Under the pieces are notes generated by a model, which was given only the letters and a program-made list of their open reading frames with translations, was not told the DNA's origin and made no database searches. The position numbers were made by a program, and so were the translations under genes. From Psychroserpens sp. (GTDB lineage Bacteria > Bacteroidota > Bacteroidia > Flavobacteriales > Flavobacteriaceae), in NCBI GenBank assembly GCA_017643165.1, contig JAEPNY010000001.1, positions 62,001-126,000 of the forward strand: a stretch of DNA of 64,000 bases, given 5' to 3'. This document shows, piece after piece, positions 36,083 through 45,231 of the stretch. How positions within the stretch are numbered: position 1 is the first letter of the stretch; each line of letters begins with the position of its first letter.

Positions 36083-36652
36083 CTAATACGTAAAAGCAAG
36101 GAAACGGCCGCAATGTGATAGTGAAAAAGATATGTTTAGCGGTACTTCTCGATTATAAATAGTCGGAATTCCATTAATGTTTTTTTGAACCGAAAGTCGA
36201 CATTTTGTTATTCCTAAAGTTCTTGAAAGACTGGATATAAGCATTTTTCTAATGCAGAAACTTTGCTGCCAATGATTTGTCTCATCAGATTGATAAACTT
36301 CAATAGATTTTGAGAATGATTTATCTATTTTGGCATATGTATGTACATAATCTTCCGTGGTAGATGAATTCGTATAATAATGTTTATCATCAATACTTAC
36401 AATGCCATTGGTTTCATTAAAGATCTGACATTTAAGTCTTCTCGGGTTAAAAAATCGTACTTGAAATTGTTGAAGGTGGGCTTTATATGCCGCTTCTTTC
36501 ATGCTCCATAGTCGCCAAAATGATTGATGTGGATCTTTAGAAGATAATATTAAAGATTGCTCTTCCAGAGTAAATAGCTTTTCTAAGACTCTAGGGCATT
36601 GCCATTTAGCAGATATAGTTTTTAAATCGACTATATCATTTCCAATAATCAT
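36083..36652 (-). CDS. 4'-phosphopantetheinyl transferase family protein
   Basis: The 189-residue protein carries the two Sfp/AcpS-superfamily motifs: GNDIVDLK near residue 4-11 and FWRLWSMKEAAYKAH (W-x3-KEA) near residue 47, where Asp and Glu coordinate Mg2+. It transfers the phosphopantetheine arm from CoA to a carrier protein. It overlaps the ACP gene by 4 bases and is the last gene of the operon, so it most probably activates the ACP encoded next to it rather than the housekeeping one. Confidence 0.8.
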   Translation of the reverse strand: MIIGNDIVDLKTISAKWQCPRVLEKLFTLEEQSLILSSKDPHQSFWRLWSMKEAAYKAHLQQFQVRFFNPRRLKCQIFNETNGIVSIDDKHYYTNSSTTEDYVHTYAKIDKSFSKSIEVYQSDETNHWQQSFCIRKMLISSLSRTLGITKCRLSVQKNINGIPTIYNREVPLNISFSLSHCGRFLAFTY

Positions 36653-36903
36653 GCGGCCTTAAGTTTTTCTGTAATGATTTCCATTGCGGCCTTTACAGAC
36701 AGCATACGTTCCATATCCTCATTCTCAATTCGTATATCGAACTCGTCTTCAACATCTAAAACAACGTCTACAAGATTTGCAGAATTAATTTTTAAGTCAT
36801 TAATAAAATCTGTGTCTTCAGTAAGGATTGCGAATGCTGCTTCGTCTTGAATATAAGGTTGAACAATCGTTTTGAGTTTTGCAATTAGTTGGTCTTTTGT
36901 CAT
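36649..36903 (-). CDS. Acyl carrier protein (operon-specific)
   Basis: The 84-residue helical carrier protein has the modification serine Ser41 in INDLKINSANLVDVV. The usual DSL triad is changed to NSA, so it is a divergent ACP rather than the primary fatty-acid AcpP. It is flanked by its KAS and PPTase genes with 3-base and 4-base junctions. It would carry acyl chains for the type III PKS operon. Confidence 0.85.
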   Translation of the reverse strand: MTKDQLIAKLKTIVQPYIQDEAAFAILTEDTDFINDLKINSANLVDVVLDVEDEFDIRIENEDMERMLSVKAAMEIITEKLKAA

Positions 36904-36906
36904 AGC

Positions 36907-38178
36907 TTAATTATATCTCTTAAATATAATACATGCGTTGACATCACCAAAACCAAAACTGGCTTTTGCAGCGATATTTATATTCGTTTTAAGTAGTTGT
37001 CTTACTATCTTTTCTTCGGAAATTTTAGAGCTAATTGCTTCGTGAACGTCTTCACAATTGATATTTGGGAAAACAAACTGATCTCGTATTTGAAGGACTG
37101 TAGCTACGCTCTCTATACTTCCTGCTGCGGCTAAACAATGTCCAATCATGGACTTTAAAGAATTTATATATGGGAAATCTGCCTTACTACGACCTAGTGC
37201 ATTTATCCAATTTTCGATTTCTACAGGATCTTTTGATGTTGCTGTTAGGTGTCCATTGATGACGTCAATATCCATAGCTGAAATATTAGCATTCTGTACT
37301 GCCCTTCGTATACATTCCTGAACAGCTTGAGAATTTGGTGCAGTCATGGTCCCACCTTGTCGTTGTCCTCCAGAATTCACATGTCCACCCAGTACCTCAG
37401 CATAAATGTGAGCCTTACGCTCTAACGCACTTTCTAAAGATTCTAAAACCAAAGCTCCTGATCCTGCTCCAGGAACAAATCCTGATGCTGTTGCACTCAT
37501 AGGTCTTGAGCCTTGTTCTGGTGCATCGTTATACTTATACGTCATCACACGCATGGCATCAAATCCTCCCCAAAGATATGGTCCGGCATCACTACAACTT
37601 CCAACCAACATACGTTTTGCGTGGCCGTTTTTGATACGTTCATACCCCATTAGAATTGCTTCAGTGCCAGTGCTACATGCCGAAGAATTAGTGGTTACCT
37701 GATTGCCTAATCCTAAAATTCCTCCTAAAAATGCTGAGATACCACTCGCCATCGTTTGAACCACAACTGTACTTCCCAAGCGCTTAACTTGGAGTTCATC
37801 AAGTTTATAAATTGCTTCACGAAACTTTTCTACTCCAGAGGTCCCTGTTCCAAATATAGTTCCGCTATCAAAATCTAAATTAGAATCGGCAGCAATAGAA
37901 AACCCTGCATCTTTCCATGCATCCATTCCAGCAATACATCCATATAAGATTCCTGAACTATTAAATCCTCGTAATTGAAGCGGTGTTAGATATTCTAGTT
38001 GTTTTTCTTCGGAAATTTTAGGAGCTCCCGCTATACAGCATGAAAACTTCAAGTCGGCCAATTCTTGTTGAAATTCAATGCCTGAATCCCCTCGTTTTAT
38101 CGCATTCTTAAAGGCTTTAATTCCAACACCATTTGGTGCTACTACTCCCATTCCTGTAATGACAACTCTTTTATTCAT
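36907..38178 (-). CDS. Beta-ketoacyl-ACP synthase (KAS II-like)
   Basis: A 423-residue condensing enzyme with the Cys-His-His triad: Cys168 in NSSACSTGTEA, His310 in INGHLTATSKDPVE and His347 in SMIGHCLAAAG. The INGHLTAT sequence replaces the usual NAHGTST, so it is an unusual member, but the catalytic residues are all present. It would elongate the acyl chain on the operon's ACP. It overlaps the dehydratase gene by 8 bases. Confidence 0.88.
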   Translation of the reverse strand: MNKRVVITGMGVVAPNGVGIKAFKNAIKRGDSGIEFQQELADLKFSCCIAGAPKISEEKQLEYLTPLQLRGFNSSGILYGCIAGMDAWKDAGFSIAADSNLDFDSGTIFGTGTSGVEKFREAIYKLDELQVKRLGSTVVVQTMASGISAFLGGILGLGNQVTTNSSACSTGTEAILMGYERIKNGHAKRMLVGSCSDAGPYLWGGFDAMRVMTYKYNDAPEQGSRPMSATASGFVPGAGSGALVLESLESALERKAHIYAEVLGGHVNSGGQRQGGTMTAPNSQAVQECIRRAVQNANISAMDIDVINGHLTATSKDPVEIENWINALGRSKADFPYINSLKSMIGHCLAAAGSIESVATVLQIRDQFVFPNINCEDVHEAISSKISEEKIVRQLLKTNINIAAKASFGFGDVNACIIFKRYN

Positions 38179-38611
38179 GCTTAATCATTCCTGATATTAG
38201 TCCGCGACACACCAGCTCGTTTTTTTCATTATACAACTGAACCTTACATTTTAATTTATTAAACCGAAAGCGCTCTTTTCTTGACACTACTCTAACTTTC
38301 TCACCTGGGAAAACAGGAATAAAGAAGTCTATTTGACTTGAAGTTAACGCAACTTGTGGTTTGAATTCGTTCGTTATTTCTGATTTGAACATATAGATTC
38401 CTAAGCAAACCAATCCTATTTGTGCCATACATTCTGTAAGAATTACTCCAGGTGTTATCGGATAGTCTTTAAAATGTCCTTTATAAAAATCTGCCTTAGC
38501 GTCGAACGTATAAAATCCTGTAATGCTTTCTTCAGTTACATCAGTTATTTTATCCACAAACAAAAATGGCTCTTGATAAGGCAGGCACGCTATGATCTGA
38601 TCTGATGTCAT
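38171..38611 (-). CDS. 3-hydroxyacyl-ACP dehydratase (FabZ-like hotdog protein)
   Basis: The 146-residue hotdog-fold protein has the FabZ signature: His46 in YKGHFKDYPITPGVILTE and Glu60 in LTECMAQIG, the catalytic pair that removes water from 3-hydroxyacyl-ACP. It lies between the reductase and the KAS genes, giving the operon an elongation cycle in miniature. Confidence 0.85.
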   Translation of the reverse strand: MTSDQIIACLPYQEPFLFVDKITDVTEESITGFYTFDAKADFYKGHFKDYPITPGVILTECMAQIGLVCLGIYMFKSEITNEFKPQVALTSSQIDFFIPVFPGEKVRVVSRKERFRFNKLKCKVQLYNEKNELVCRGLISGMIKHE

Positions 38612-38615
38612 CTAA

Positions 38616-39410
38616 TTAACTTATATGTTCCCCTCCATCGACAGGAATTACACAACCGTTGATCCAAGCGGCTTCATCTTTAGACAACAGATACACCATA
38701 TTGGCAACATCTTCTGGCTGTGTTAATCGTTTAAATGGATTTCTACGTATGGTATATTCTTTTATTTTTTCACTTCCTGGAATCATTCTTAGTGACGCTG
38801 TATCTGTGACTCCAGCTTGAATACAATTGGCTCGAATACCATAAGGAGCGTACTCTAAGGCAATATTACGCGTGATGGCTTCTAAGGCAACCTTTGCGGC
38901 AGAAACAGCAGCGTAATGACGCCACGCTTTAGAATTTCCCTCACTAGTAAAACTGACGATTCTAGCATCTTTGGAAAAGAGATCCGATTCAAAAATTGCT
39001 TTCGTCCAATCATATAGACTAATGGCCATCGCATTAATGGTTAATTCGAAATCATCATGTTTTAAGGTAGGTTCATCTTGATCGACCATAGGTTTTAGAT
39101 TACCCTTGGCAACGCTATGCACTAATGTTCGGATAGAACCTTCTCTTATCAATTCTTTTAACTCCGAAATGACTAAGTCACGTTTTTCAGATTTGAAAGC
39201 ATCGAGATTATATGATTTAAACGCAACATTTTCAGAAATTATCTCTTGAAATTCAGTATTGATAGATTCCTCTTGGGATCTAGAATTGCGATGCACAATA
39301 CAAATATTCATACCGTGTTTAGCTAATTTTTTAGCAGTTGCTAATCCTAAACCGCTAGAACCTCCTAAAATTAAAGCCCAGTATTTCTGTTGTTTAAATT
39401 CTCTTACCAT
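38616..39410 (-). CDS. SDR family reductase, enoyl-ACP-reductase-like (FabL type)
   Basis: The 264-residue short-chain dehydrogenase has a Rossmann motif GGSSGLGLATA and a catalytic pair Tyr166-x6-Lys173 (YAAVSAAK). This Tyr-x6-Lys spacing is typical of FabI/FabL enoyl-ACP reductases, not the Tyr-x3-Lys of ketoreductases. The C-terminal PEDVANMVYLLSKDEAAWINGCVIPVDGG is standard for SDRs. It overlaps the PKS gene by 7 bases. Whether it reduces enoyl- or ketoacyl-ACP is not settled by sequence alone. Confidence 0.8.
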   Translation of the reverse strand: MVREFKQQKYWALILGGSSGLGLATAKKLAKHGMNICIVHRNSRSQEESINTEFQEIISENVAFKSYNLDAFKSEKRDLVISELKELIREGSIRTLVHSVAKGNLKPMVDQDEPTLKHDDFELTINAMAISLYDWTKAIFESDLFSKDARIVSFTSEGNSKAWRHYAAVSAAKVALEAITRNIALEYAPYGIRANCIQAGVTDTASLRMIPGSEKIKEYTIRRNPFKRLTQPEDVANMVYLLSKDEAAWINGCVIPVDGGEHIS

Positions 39411-40456
39411 TTCAATAATATGCGTTGTGCCGAGAAACCAGGGCCAAAACTGAGCATGAGTCCAGTTTCTCCATGTTGTGGCTTTTTATCCATGAATCGC
39501 TCAAGTACATATAAAACCGTCGCGCTACTCATATTTCCGTATAATTTAAGAACTTCTTTTGTATCATCAATATTTTTGCCCAATGCACCAAACAAGTCTT
39601 CTACGGTCTGAACAATTTTTTTACCTCCAGGATGAAATATCAAATGGTCTATGGCTTCAATACCATAACCATTTCGTTCAAGAAACGGATGCACTATTTT
39701 AGGAAAATGTTCCGCGATAGTCTCGGGAACAGATTTATCTAAGATCATCTGTAAGCCAGTATTGACTAATTTAAAACCCATCATGGTTTCTGCATCATAA
39801 AAATGATACATGGCTTCATCTAAAATTTCCGGACCAGTTTCATCCTCATAGGAGGATAATATCACACTGGACGCGCCATCACCAAATATTGCCGCGCTAA
39901 CAATATTAACCATCGAATAATCGTCAAGTTGAAAAGTTGCTGTTGGTGATTCAACGGCTATCACAGCTGCTCGTTTATTAGGATTTGCCTTAAGAAAGTT
40001 TTTTGCATAAATAACACCAGACACACCTGCTGCGCAGCCCATTTCTGTGACAGGGAGCCTAATGATATCTTGATTCATTTTCAAATTATTAATGAGATAT
40101 GCGTCCATGGACGGAATCATAATTCCTGTACAACTAACCGTAATGATATAATCAATATCAGTAGGTTTCAATCCTGCTTTATCTAAGGCCTTGACCAAAG
40201 ACTGTTCAGCTAATTTGACGACTTCACGCGAATAAATATCATTCTTTTCTTCGAAGGACGTTTTAGTAAATACCTCTTCGGCATCCATAATAGAATAACG
40301 TCTATCAACACCAGCGTTTTCAAACAGCTTGATCACTTTGCGCTGAAATCGTTCCTCTTGACCTGATAGCCACAGATTAAGAAATGGAATTATTTCCTTT
40401 GTTTCTCTTGTGTATTTTGGTAGTTGCTTCGCAACACTTGTAATCTTTACGCTCAT
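39404..40456 (-). CDS. Type III polyketide synthase
   Basis: The 350-residue chalcone-synthase-fold enzyme has the full catalytic triad: Cys141 in EMGCAAGVSG, His275 in LIFHPGGKK and Asn308 in LYGNMSSATV. It condenses a starter acyl unit with malonyl-CoA without a carrier domain, likely giving alkylpyrones or alkylresorcinol-type products; this is inference from family and context. I prefer ATG 40456, giving an ATGA overlap with the upstream methyltransferase stop, over a longer form from 40504. Confidence 0.88.
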   Translation of the reverse strand: MSVKITSVAKQLPKYTRETKEIIPFLNLWLSGQEERFQRKVIKLFENAGVDRRYSIMDAEEVFTKTSFEEKNDIYSREVVKLAEQSLVKALDKAGLKPTDIDYIITVSCTGIMIPSMDAYLINNLKMNQDIIRLPVTEMGCAAGVSGVIYAKNFLKANPNKRAAVIAVESPTATFQLDDYSMVNIVSAAIFGDGASSVILSSYEDETGPEILDEAMYHFYDAETMMGFKLVNTGLQMILDKSVPETIAEHFPKIVHPFLERNGYGIEAIDHLIFHPGGKKIVQTVEDLFGALGKNIDDTKEVLKLYGNMSSATVLYVLERFMDKKPQHGETGLMLSFGPGFSAQRILLKW

Positions 40457-41172
40457 TCTTTTATTGACTTCAGTATCCATTGAAAGCGGAAGGCCCATTT
40501 CCATTTTATTCTATAAGATGCGTTTAATTGTTTTGAAATTGATTCTAATTCACTTCGTTTAAATCCGCGCAAAACCGAAGTCAACCCATCTTGAACAATG
40601 GTTTGATTTCGTATGGTCAAGGATAAAAGTTTAAATAAATAGTAGGCCAATTTATGTCTATGCAAATCATTAACAACAATTCCTAATTTAGCTTTTTCCA
40701 ATACGGGTTTTATAAATGACAGTAATTCTGACTCTTTGAAATGATGCAAGAACAATGTCGCTAAAACTACATCGTATTCAAGCGTGTTGAATTCCTCCGA
40801 AAAGATGTCCATTGTTTTAAATTGAATATTGTCATACTGATTTGAACTTTCTTTCGCATAGGCAATAGTATGTTTATTCGCGTCAATTCCAATTAGATTG
40901 AAATTATAGCCGTTTTGTATTCCATAACGCGAAATCTCTCTTAAGATATCACCCCCTCCACAACCCAAATCTACTATAGTCACCGGAATAGATTTATCAT
41001 GGGATTTCAAAACATATTTTAGTCCATTTCGTGTTACGATGTTACCACCCAGCCATTGATTAATACTTGCCAGTTTATCTAAGGCGTCATGTAAGATTGG
41101 ACCTTTGTAGTCTAAATCATCCATGATTTCTTGTTCATCACTACGATATTTTGTTGAAACTAAAATACTCAT
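40453..41172 (-). CDS. Class I SAM-dependent methyltransferase
   Basis: A 239-residue class I methyltransferase with motif I IVDLGCGGGDIL (about residues 77-88) and an acidic motif II region NLIGIDANKHTIAY. It would methylate the polyketide product or an intermediate; whether O- or C-methylation is not visible. It overlaps both neighbours by 4 bases (ATGA with the PKS start, and the oxidoreductase stop), so it is translationally coupled in the operon. Confidence 0.8.
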   Translation of the reverse strand: MSILVSTKYRSDEQEIMDDLDYKGPILHDALDKLASINQWLGGNIVTRNGLKYVLKSHDKSIPVTIVDLGCGGGDILREISRYGIQNGYNFNLIGIDANKHTIAYAKESSNQYDNIQFKTMDIFSEEFNTLEYDVVLATLFLHHFKESELLSFIKPVLEKAKLGIVVNDLHRHKLAYYLFKLLSLTIRNQTIVQDGLTSVLRGFKRSELESISKQLNASYRIKWKWAFRFQWILKSIKE

Positions 41173-42308
41173 TCAATTTGCATGACTTTACCATGGGTTC
41201 TTTTGATTATATGTGGTAATAACCCAGGCATCAGTTTTAATAGTTGAAGTAAAAATTCTGACAACCTGGGTTTATTAAATAATTTCGCAACGATACGGCC
41301 AGTTTTAAGTCGCTTTTTAAACGCCGCGTTCCATTCTCTAAGATACTGTTTTTCTAAAGCTTCTCTGTTATCTATGGTTCCATTAAACCACTTAATAATT
41401 AGTTGTGAGGCCATTTGAGCACTTTTAATTGCCATTCCCATTCCATTCCCGCATAATGGATGAATAAGCGCTGCAGTATCACCACACATTATGATGTGGT
41501 GCTCCACAGGTTTTTTGTCTTCAAATGAAATTTGGCTTATAGTTAAAGGTTGATCAAAAACAGGCGTGGTAGATTCAAAAATATCTTTTAAAAATTTATT
41601 CTTGAAGATGATTTGCTCCTGAAAATCCTCAATACTTTTGTGTTTTTTAAACGACTTATAAGACGTGATATAGCAGAGATTTATAGCGTTTGTTTCTACT
41701 TTTGAAACGCCGCAATAACCGCCTTCAAAATTGTGTAGTGCTACAAGGTCATCAGGGAATGTACCATTCACATGAGTCTTAACCGCAAGATATGGTGATT
41801 TTCTTTGAATGAATTGCCGATTAAGTTTCACATCTAAATTTGATCGCTTGCCGTAAGCTCCAATCACAAGCTTAGCTGTATAGTGTTGTTGATCATTAGT
41901 TACAACATTAAACTTGTCGTCAGCATATTGAACGTTCTTAACCTGAGCTCTCAACAATTTTGCACCTTTTTCTTGTGCTTTTTCAACAAGTGCATTATCG
42001 ATGCAATAGCGACTTATACCAAATCCTCCAAGGGGTAATGACGTAGAGATTGACTGACTTTTTACTGTAGAAAGTTCAAATCTATCAATTTGTTTGGCGC
42101 CTAGTGCGAATACCTCAATTCCCAGATACTCTAGATATGGTAATACTTCATTGGAAATATACTCGCCACAAACTTTATGTTTCGGATATGTATTCTTTTC
42201 AATGACCAATACATTGAGATCCGCTTTAGATAAATGTATTGCACAAGACAATCCGGCTAGTCCGCCTCCAATAATAATGATGTCATATGACTTGGAATTC
42301 TGAACCAA
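41169..42308 (-). CDS. FAD-dependent oxidoreductase (geranylgeranyl reductase/hydroxylase family)
   Basis: The 379-residue flavoprotein has an N-terminal dinucleotide-binding GGGLAGLSCAIHL, the PKHKVCGEYIS segment typical of the geranylgeranyl-reductase family of FAD monooxygenases/reductases, and the C-terminal MCGDTAALIHPLCGNGMGMA motif. In this operon it could hydroxylate or oxidise the polyketide ring. Family members also reduce double bonds, so hydroxylase versus reductase activity cannot be decided by inspection. Confidence 0.8.
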   Translation of the reverse strand: MVQNSKSYDIIIIGGGLAGLSCAIHLSKADLNVLVIEKNTYPKHKVCGEYISNEVLPYLEYLGIEVFALGAKQIDRFELSTVKSQSISTSLPLGGFGISRYCIDNALVEKAQEKGAKLLRAQVKNVQYADDKFNVVTNDQQHYTAKLVIGAYGKRSNLDVKLNRQFIQRKSPYLAVKTHVNGTFPDDLVALHNFEGGYCGVSKVETNAINLCYITSYKSFKKHKSIEDFQEQIIFKNKFLKDIFESTTPVFDQPLTISQISFEDKKPVEHHIIMCGDTAALIHPLCGNGMGMAIKSAQMASQLIIKWFNGTIDNREALEKQYLREWNAAFKKRLKTGRIVAKLFNKPRLSEFLLQLLKLMPGLLPHIIKRTHGKVMQIE

Positions 42309-42312
42309 GACC

Positions 42313-42846
42313 TTAATAATTGAACTTATAGTTTACACTAATTTTTACCTTACTTGAAAGGATAAAACTTGAACCGCCTACATCAAAATCTTTTCTATTG
42401 ATCTCAAATTTGCTTTTAAGGTTAAAGCTTTCTTTATTCCCAACAATTTGAACTGGAATTTTCAATGTCTTTTTAATTCCTTTAATTGTGAGATCAACCA
42501 TAACATCGTAAGTCGTATCATTAATGCGTTCAAAAGACTTTGATTGCAATGTTATCTTAGGAAATTTTGTAGCGTCAAAGTAATCAGATTCCAAAAGGTG
42601 CTCGTCTCGGGCGCTATTATCGGTATCAATAGTATTAACAACGACATGTCCTTCTAGATACCATTGCTTATAATCTTCATTAGTAAAATTTGTGGTAATA
42701 GAAGCTGTATTAAATCGACCATCCACATTAATCCCAAGATTTTTGATCTTAAAATCTACAGCTACATAAGTTTCTTTCTCTTGTGCTGTTAGAAAAGTAC
42801 AGGAACTAATGATTCCTACGAGAAGTAATAAAATTTTCTTTTTCAT
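42313..42846 (-). CDS. YceI-family lipid-binding periplasmic protein
   Basis: The 177-residue protein has a signal peptide (MKKKILLLLVGIISSCTFLTAQ) and the YceI lipocalin-like barrel pattern VDFKIKNLGINVDGRF, DYFDATKFPKITLQS and EINRKDFDVGG. YceI-like proteins bind isoprenoid or other long-chain lipids in the periplasm. It lies 4 bases before the FAD-oxidoreductase gene, so it probably belongs to the polyketide operon, perhaps to carry the product or precursor. That role is inferred from position. The cysteine at the signal end could also permit a lipoprotein form. Confidence 0.85.
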   Translation of the reverse strand: MKKKILLLLVGIISSCTFLTAQEKETYVAVDFKIKNLGINVDGRFNTASITTNFTNEDYKQWYLEGHVVVNTIDTDNSARDEHLLESDYFDATKFPKITLQSKSFERINDTTYDVMVDLTIKGIKKTLKIPVQIVGNKESFNLKSKFEINRKDFDVGGSSFILSSKVKISVNYKFNY

Positions 42847-42882
42847 GTATTAAAGATACATGGATTTTGATAAACTTTAGTG

Positions 42883-43338
42883 CTACCATACATCTAAAAT
42901 TTCGAATCTTTCAGTCCTGAATTCTACCATATCACCAACTGTTTTACCAATTAACAGACGTGCAATTGGAGTTTGAGGAGAAATAGCGTAGAAGGTTTTG
43001 CTTCCTACAGTTAGTGCTCCAGTACTAATCGCAATGAAATAGTTAGATTTACTTGTAAGAATTACAGCTCCTAATCCAATAATTTTACTGGTTTTTGACT
43101 GTTTAATTTTATTTAATACTTGGAATTGTTTCTGAATTTGAGCTAATTGTTGTCCTGCTTTTTCGCGTTCTAATTGCACCATAGCTCTTCCGGTTTCATG
43201 TTTATCTCCAGCCGTACTTTTAGTTTCAGATTGTAAGGCATTCTGCAATTCAGAGATCGTTTTTTGAATGGTTGTTAGTCGCTCATTTATAGACTGCTCA
43301 CACTGTTCAAACAGAGCAGTTTTTAGTTGCTCATTCAT
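42883..43338 (-). CDS. GreA/GreB-family transcription elongation factor-like protein
   Basis: The 151-residue protein has an N-terminal antiparallel coiled coil (residues 1-80, TAGDKHETGRAMVQLEREKAGQQL) and a C-terminal Gre/FKBP-like domain ending in ISPQTPIARLLIGKTVGDMVEF, close to the SPxSPxGxALLGKxxGD signature of GreA/B. Proteins like this are often misannotated as ketoacyl synthases in Flavobacteriia. The start is ATG 43338, which matches the helical N-terminus; the longer frame from 43371 falls inside mtgA. It likely binds RNA polymerase; whether it cleaves backtracked RNA is unknown. Confidence 0.75.
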   Translation of the reverse strand: MNEQLKTALFEQCEQSINERLTTIQKTISELQNALQSETKSTAGDKHETGRAMVQLEREKAGQQLAQIQKQFQVLNKIKQSKTSKIIGLGAVILTSKSNYFIAISTGALTVGSKTFYAISPQTPIARLLIGKTVGDMVEFRTERFEILDVW

Positions 43339-44035
43339 AGTCTTTACGTTCTGGATAGGCCAGTGGACCAAAATAATTCATCTGTTTAATAATCCAAGAA
43401 GTCCGCCCCTTAATATAGGATGTTGGAGGATGCGCTTTATAGCGCAACGGATTTGGTAATATTGCGGCTAAGGCCGCTGCTTCTTCCTTAGATAGGTCTT
43501 TGGCAGGCTTACCGAACCAATATTCAGATGCTGCTTCAGCGCCATATATTCCTGGTCCCATTTCAATACTATTAAGATAAACTTCCATAATGCGTTCTTT
43601 GCTCCACATCAGTTCTATCAAGAACGTGAAATAGGTTTCGAATCCCTTTCTTACCCAATTGCGGTGTGGCCATAGAAATACATTTTTTGCAGTCTGCTGA
43701 CTAATTGTACTACCACCTTTAAGCGACTTTCCTTTTTTATTATGCTCTATAGCTCTTTCAATAGCTTCAATATCGTAGCCATGATGCTTTAAATACTTTT
43801 GATCTTCACTGCAGATCACTGCCAATTGTAGATGTATGGATATTTCTTCGATTGGAACCCACTGATGTTCCCAGCCTTTTTCTCTTGCATCAGACAATTG
43901 ATAGTCTCGAATAACCATTAAAGGCGTTATAGGAACAGGTGCCCATTTAAAAACAAAGACCACGACTGCAGTAAGCACAATAAACCAAAAGATTGATTTA
44001 AACAGAAATCTAAATATACGCTTAATAAAGGTCAT
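43331..44035 (-). CDS. mtgA: Monofunctional peptidoglycan glycosyltransferase
   Basis: The 234-residue GT51 enzyme polymerises lipid II. A single N-terminal transmembrane anchor (IFWFIVLTAVVVFVF) is followed by the GT51 motifs EDQKYLKHHGYD, KGGSTISQQTAKN, ERIMEVYLNSIEMGPGIYGAE and the KPAKDLSKEEAAALAAI segment. No transpeptidase domain is present, as expected for MtgA. The product is anchored in the inner membrane with the catalytic domain outside. It overlaps the Gre-like gene by 8 bases and follows the oxidoreductase by 6. Confidence 0.92.
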   Translation of the reverse strand: MTFIKRIFRFLFKSIFWFIVLTAVVVFVFKWAPVPITPLMVIRDYQLSDAREKGWEHQWVPIEEISIHLQLAVICSEDQKYLKHHGYDIEAIERAIEHNKKGKSLKGGSTISQQTAKNVFLWPHRNWVRKGFETYFTFLIELMWSKERIMEVYLNSIEMGPGIYGAEAASEYWFGKPAKDLSKEEAAALAAILPNPLRYKAHPPTSYIKGRTSWIIKQMNYFGPLAYPERKDYE

Positions 44036-44041
44036 GACTAT

Positions 44042-45154
44042 CTAAGAGACTAAATTCGCGAGGTCTTTACCAACAGAACTTCCTATTGCAACACCCATAC
44101 CTCCTAAACGCACACCACAGTACACATTATTGCCTAATTGTGTAACTATTGGGCTTTTCTGATCACCTACTCCCATAATTCCACTCCATCGGTGTTCTAT
44201 TTCAAAAGGTGTATTTGGTATAATTGCAGTTCTTAAATACGTTTCTAAAGCATCTTGAATGCGCTTAGTTTGAGAAAAGTTAGTGGTTTCTTCACCCTTA
44301 ATATCTAGATTTCTACCTCCACCAAATAGAATACGATTATCAATATTTCTGAAGTAATAAAAGCCTTGATCAAAATGAAAGGTTCCTTTGATCTCAAGAT
44401 CTTTAATTGGCGCTGTAATTAGGACTTGTGCCCTGGCAGGTATTACTTCAGTAATCTTTTGTTGCGCTGCAAAACCATTTGTTGCAATAAATAATTTAGC
44501 ACATACCATTTCGAAACCATTAGTCTTAATACTTACAGATCCAGAGCGTTCAGAGAACGATTCTACGGTTACATTATTTAGAATTTTAATCCCTTCTTTT
44601 TGCGCTTTAGTAAGCAAAGCCTCCATCATTTTGCCAGTATCAATCTGACCTTCAAATTGATTAAAACCGAGTTGATCGTGACAACCATTAAATCCGAAAG
44701 TGTTCGATTTAAAACTAAATACATTTTCGTTAAAAAGAGGCTTTAACAATGCGTTCATTGCATCAATCTTGGCACAGCACAGTTCATATAAGCCTTCTGT
44801 CGCCATGTATAATTCATAACCGCCAAATTGCTGATAATTAAGCTTAGCGTCTCCTAGTGTTTCGCGTAAAAGTGCTAATCCTTCGATTCGTTTTTTTACC
44901 AATTGAAATACTTCATCCTCAGAATGACTTTTCAAATCATTGATAATTTCACTAAGGCTACCAAAGCAGGCAAAACCAGCATTCTTTGTACTGGCACCTT
45001 GTGGTAACATACCTTTCTCGAGCACGAGAATATTAGACTTAGGAAATCGTCTTTTAAGTTCTATAGCACAATTCAAGCCAACAATACCACTCCCAACGAT
45101 TACATAGTCGATGTTTGATAACCATGATTTAATTTCCCAATAAGATAAGTTCAT
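44042..45154 (-). CDS. FAD-dependent oxidoreductase, DAO family
   Basis: The 370-residue protein starts near a dinucleotide-binding VGSGIVGLNCAIELKRR, with the LEKGMLPQGASTKNAGFACFG stretch and a C-terminal FAD loop (GVRLGGMGVAIGSSVGKDLA). This is the glycine oxidase/D-amino-acid-dehydrogenase fold. Substrate is uncertain. It is the first of a chain of minus-strand genes (mtgA, gre-like, YceI, then the polyketide operon), all with junctions shorter than 40 bases. Confidence 0.8.
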   Translation of the reverse strand: MNLSYWEIKSWLSNIDYVIVGSGIVGLNCAIELKRRFPKSNILVLEKGMLPQGASTKNAGFACFGSLSEIINDLKSHSEDEVFQLVKKRIEGLALLRETLGDAKLNYQQFGGYELYMATEGLYELCCAKIDAMNALLKPLFNENVFSFKSNTFGFNGCHDQLGFNQFEGQIDTGKMMEALLTKAQKEGIKILNNVTVESFSERSGSVSIKTNGFEMVCAKLFIATNGFAAQQKITEVIPARAQVLITAPIKDLEIKGTFHFDQGFYYFRNIDNRILFGGGRNLDIKGEETTNFSQTKRIQDALETYLRTAIIPNTPFEIEHRWSGIMGVGDQKSPIVTQLGNNVYCGVRLGGMGVAIGSSVGKDLANLVS

Positions 45155-45231
45155 ACGTCTAAATTACGGGTTTTTGCTTTAAGAGTGGACTCCATAAGTC
45201 AACTTAAGAGAACTGAAATATCAGAATAAAA

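Noticed and set aside
36083-42846. Flexirubin pigment cluster
   Set aside because: The cluster is far too small, and a type III PKS is not the defining enzyme of flexirubin loci.
42883-43338. 3-oxoacyl-ACP synthase, an annotation often attached to this protein
   Set aside because: It has no condensing-enzyme residues; the coiled coil and Gre-type C-terminus fit an elongation factor.
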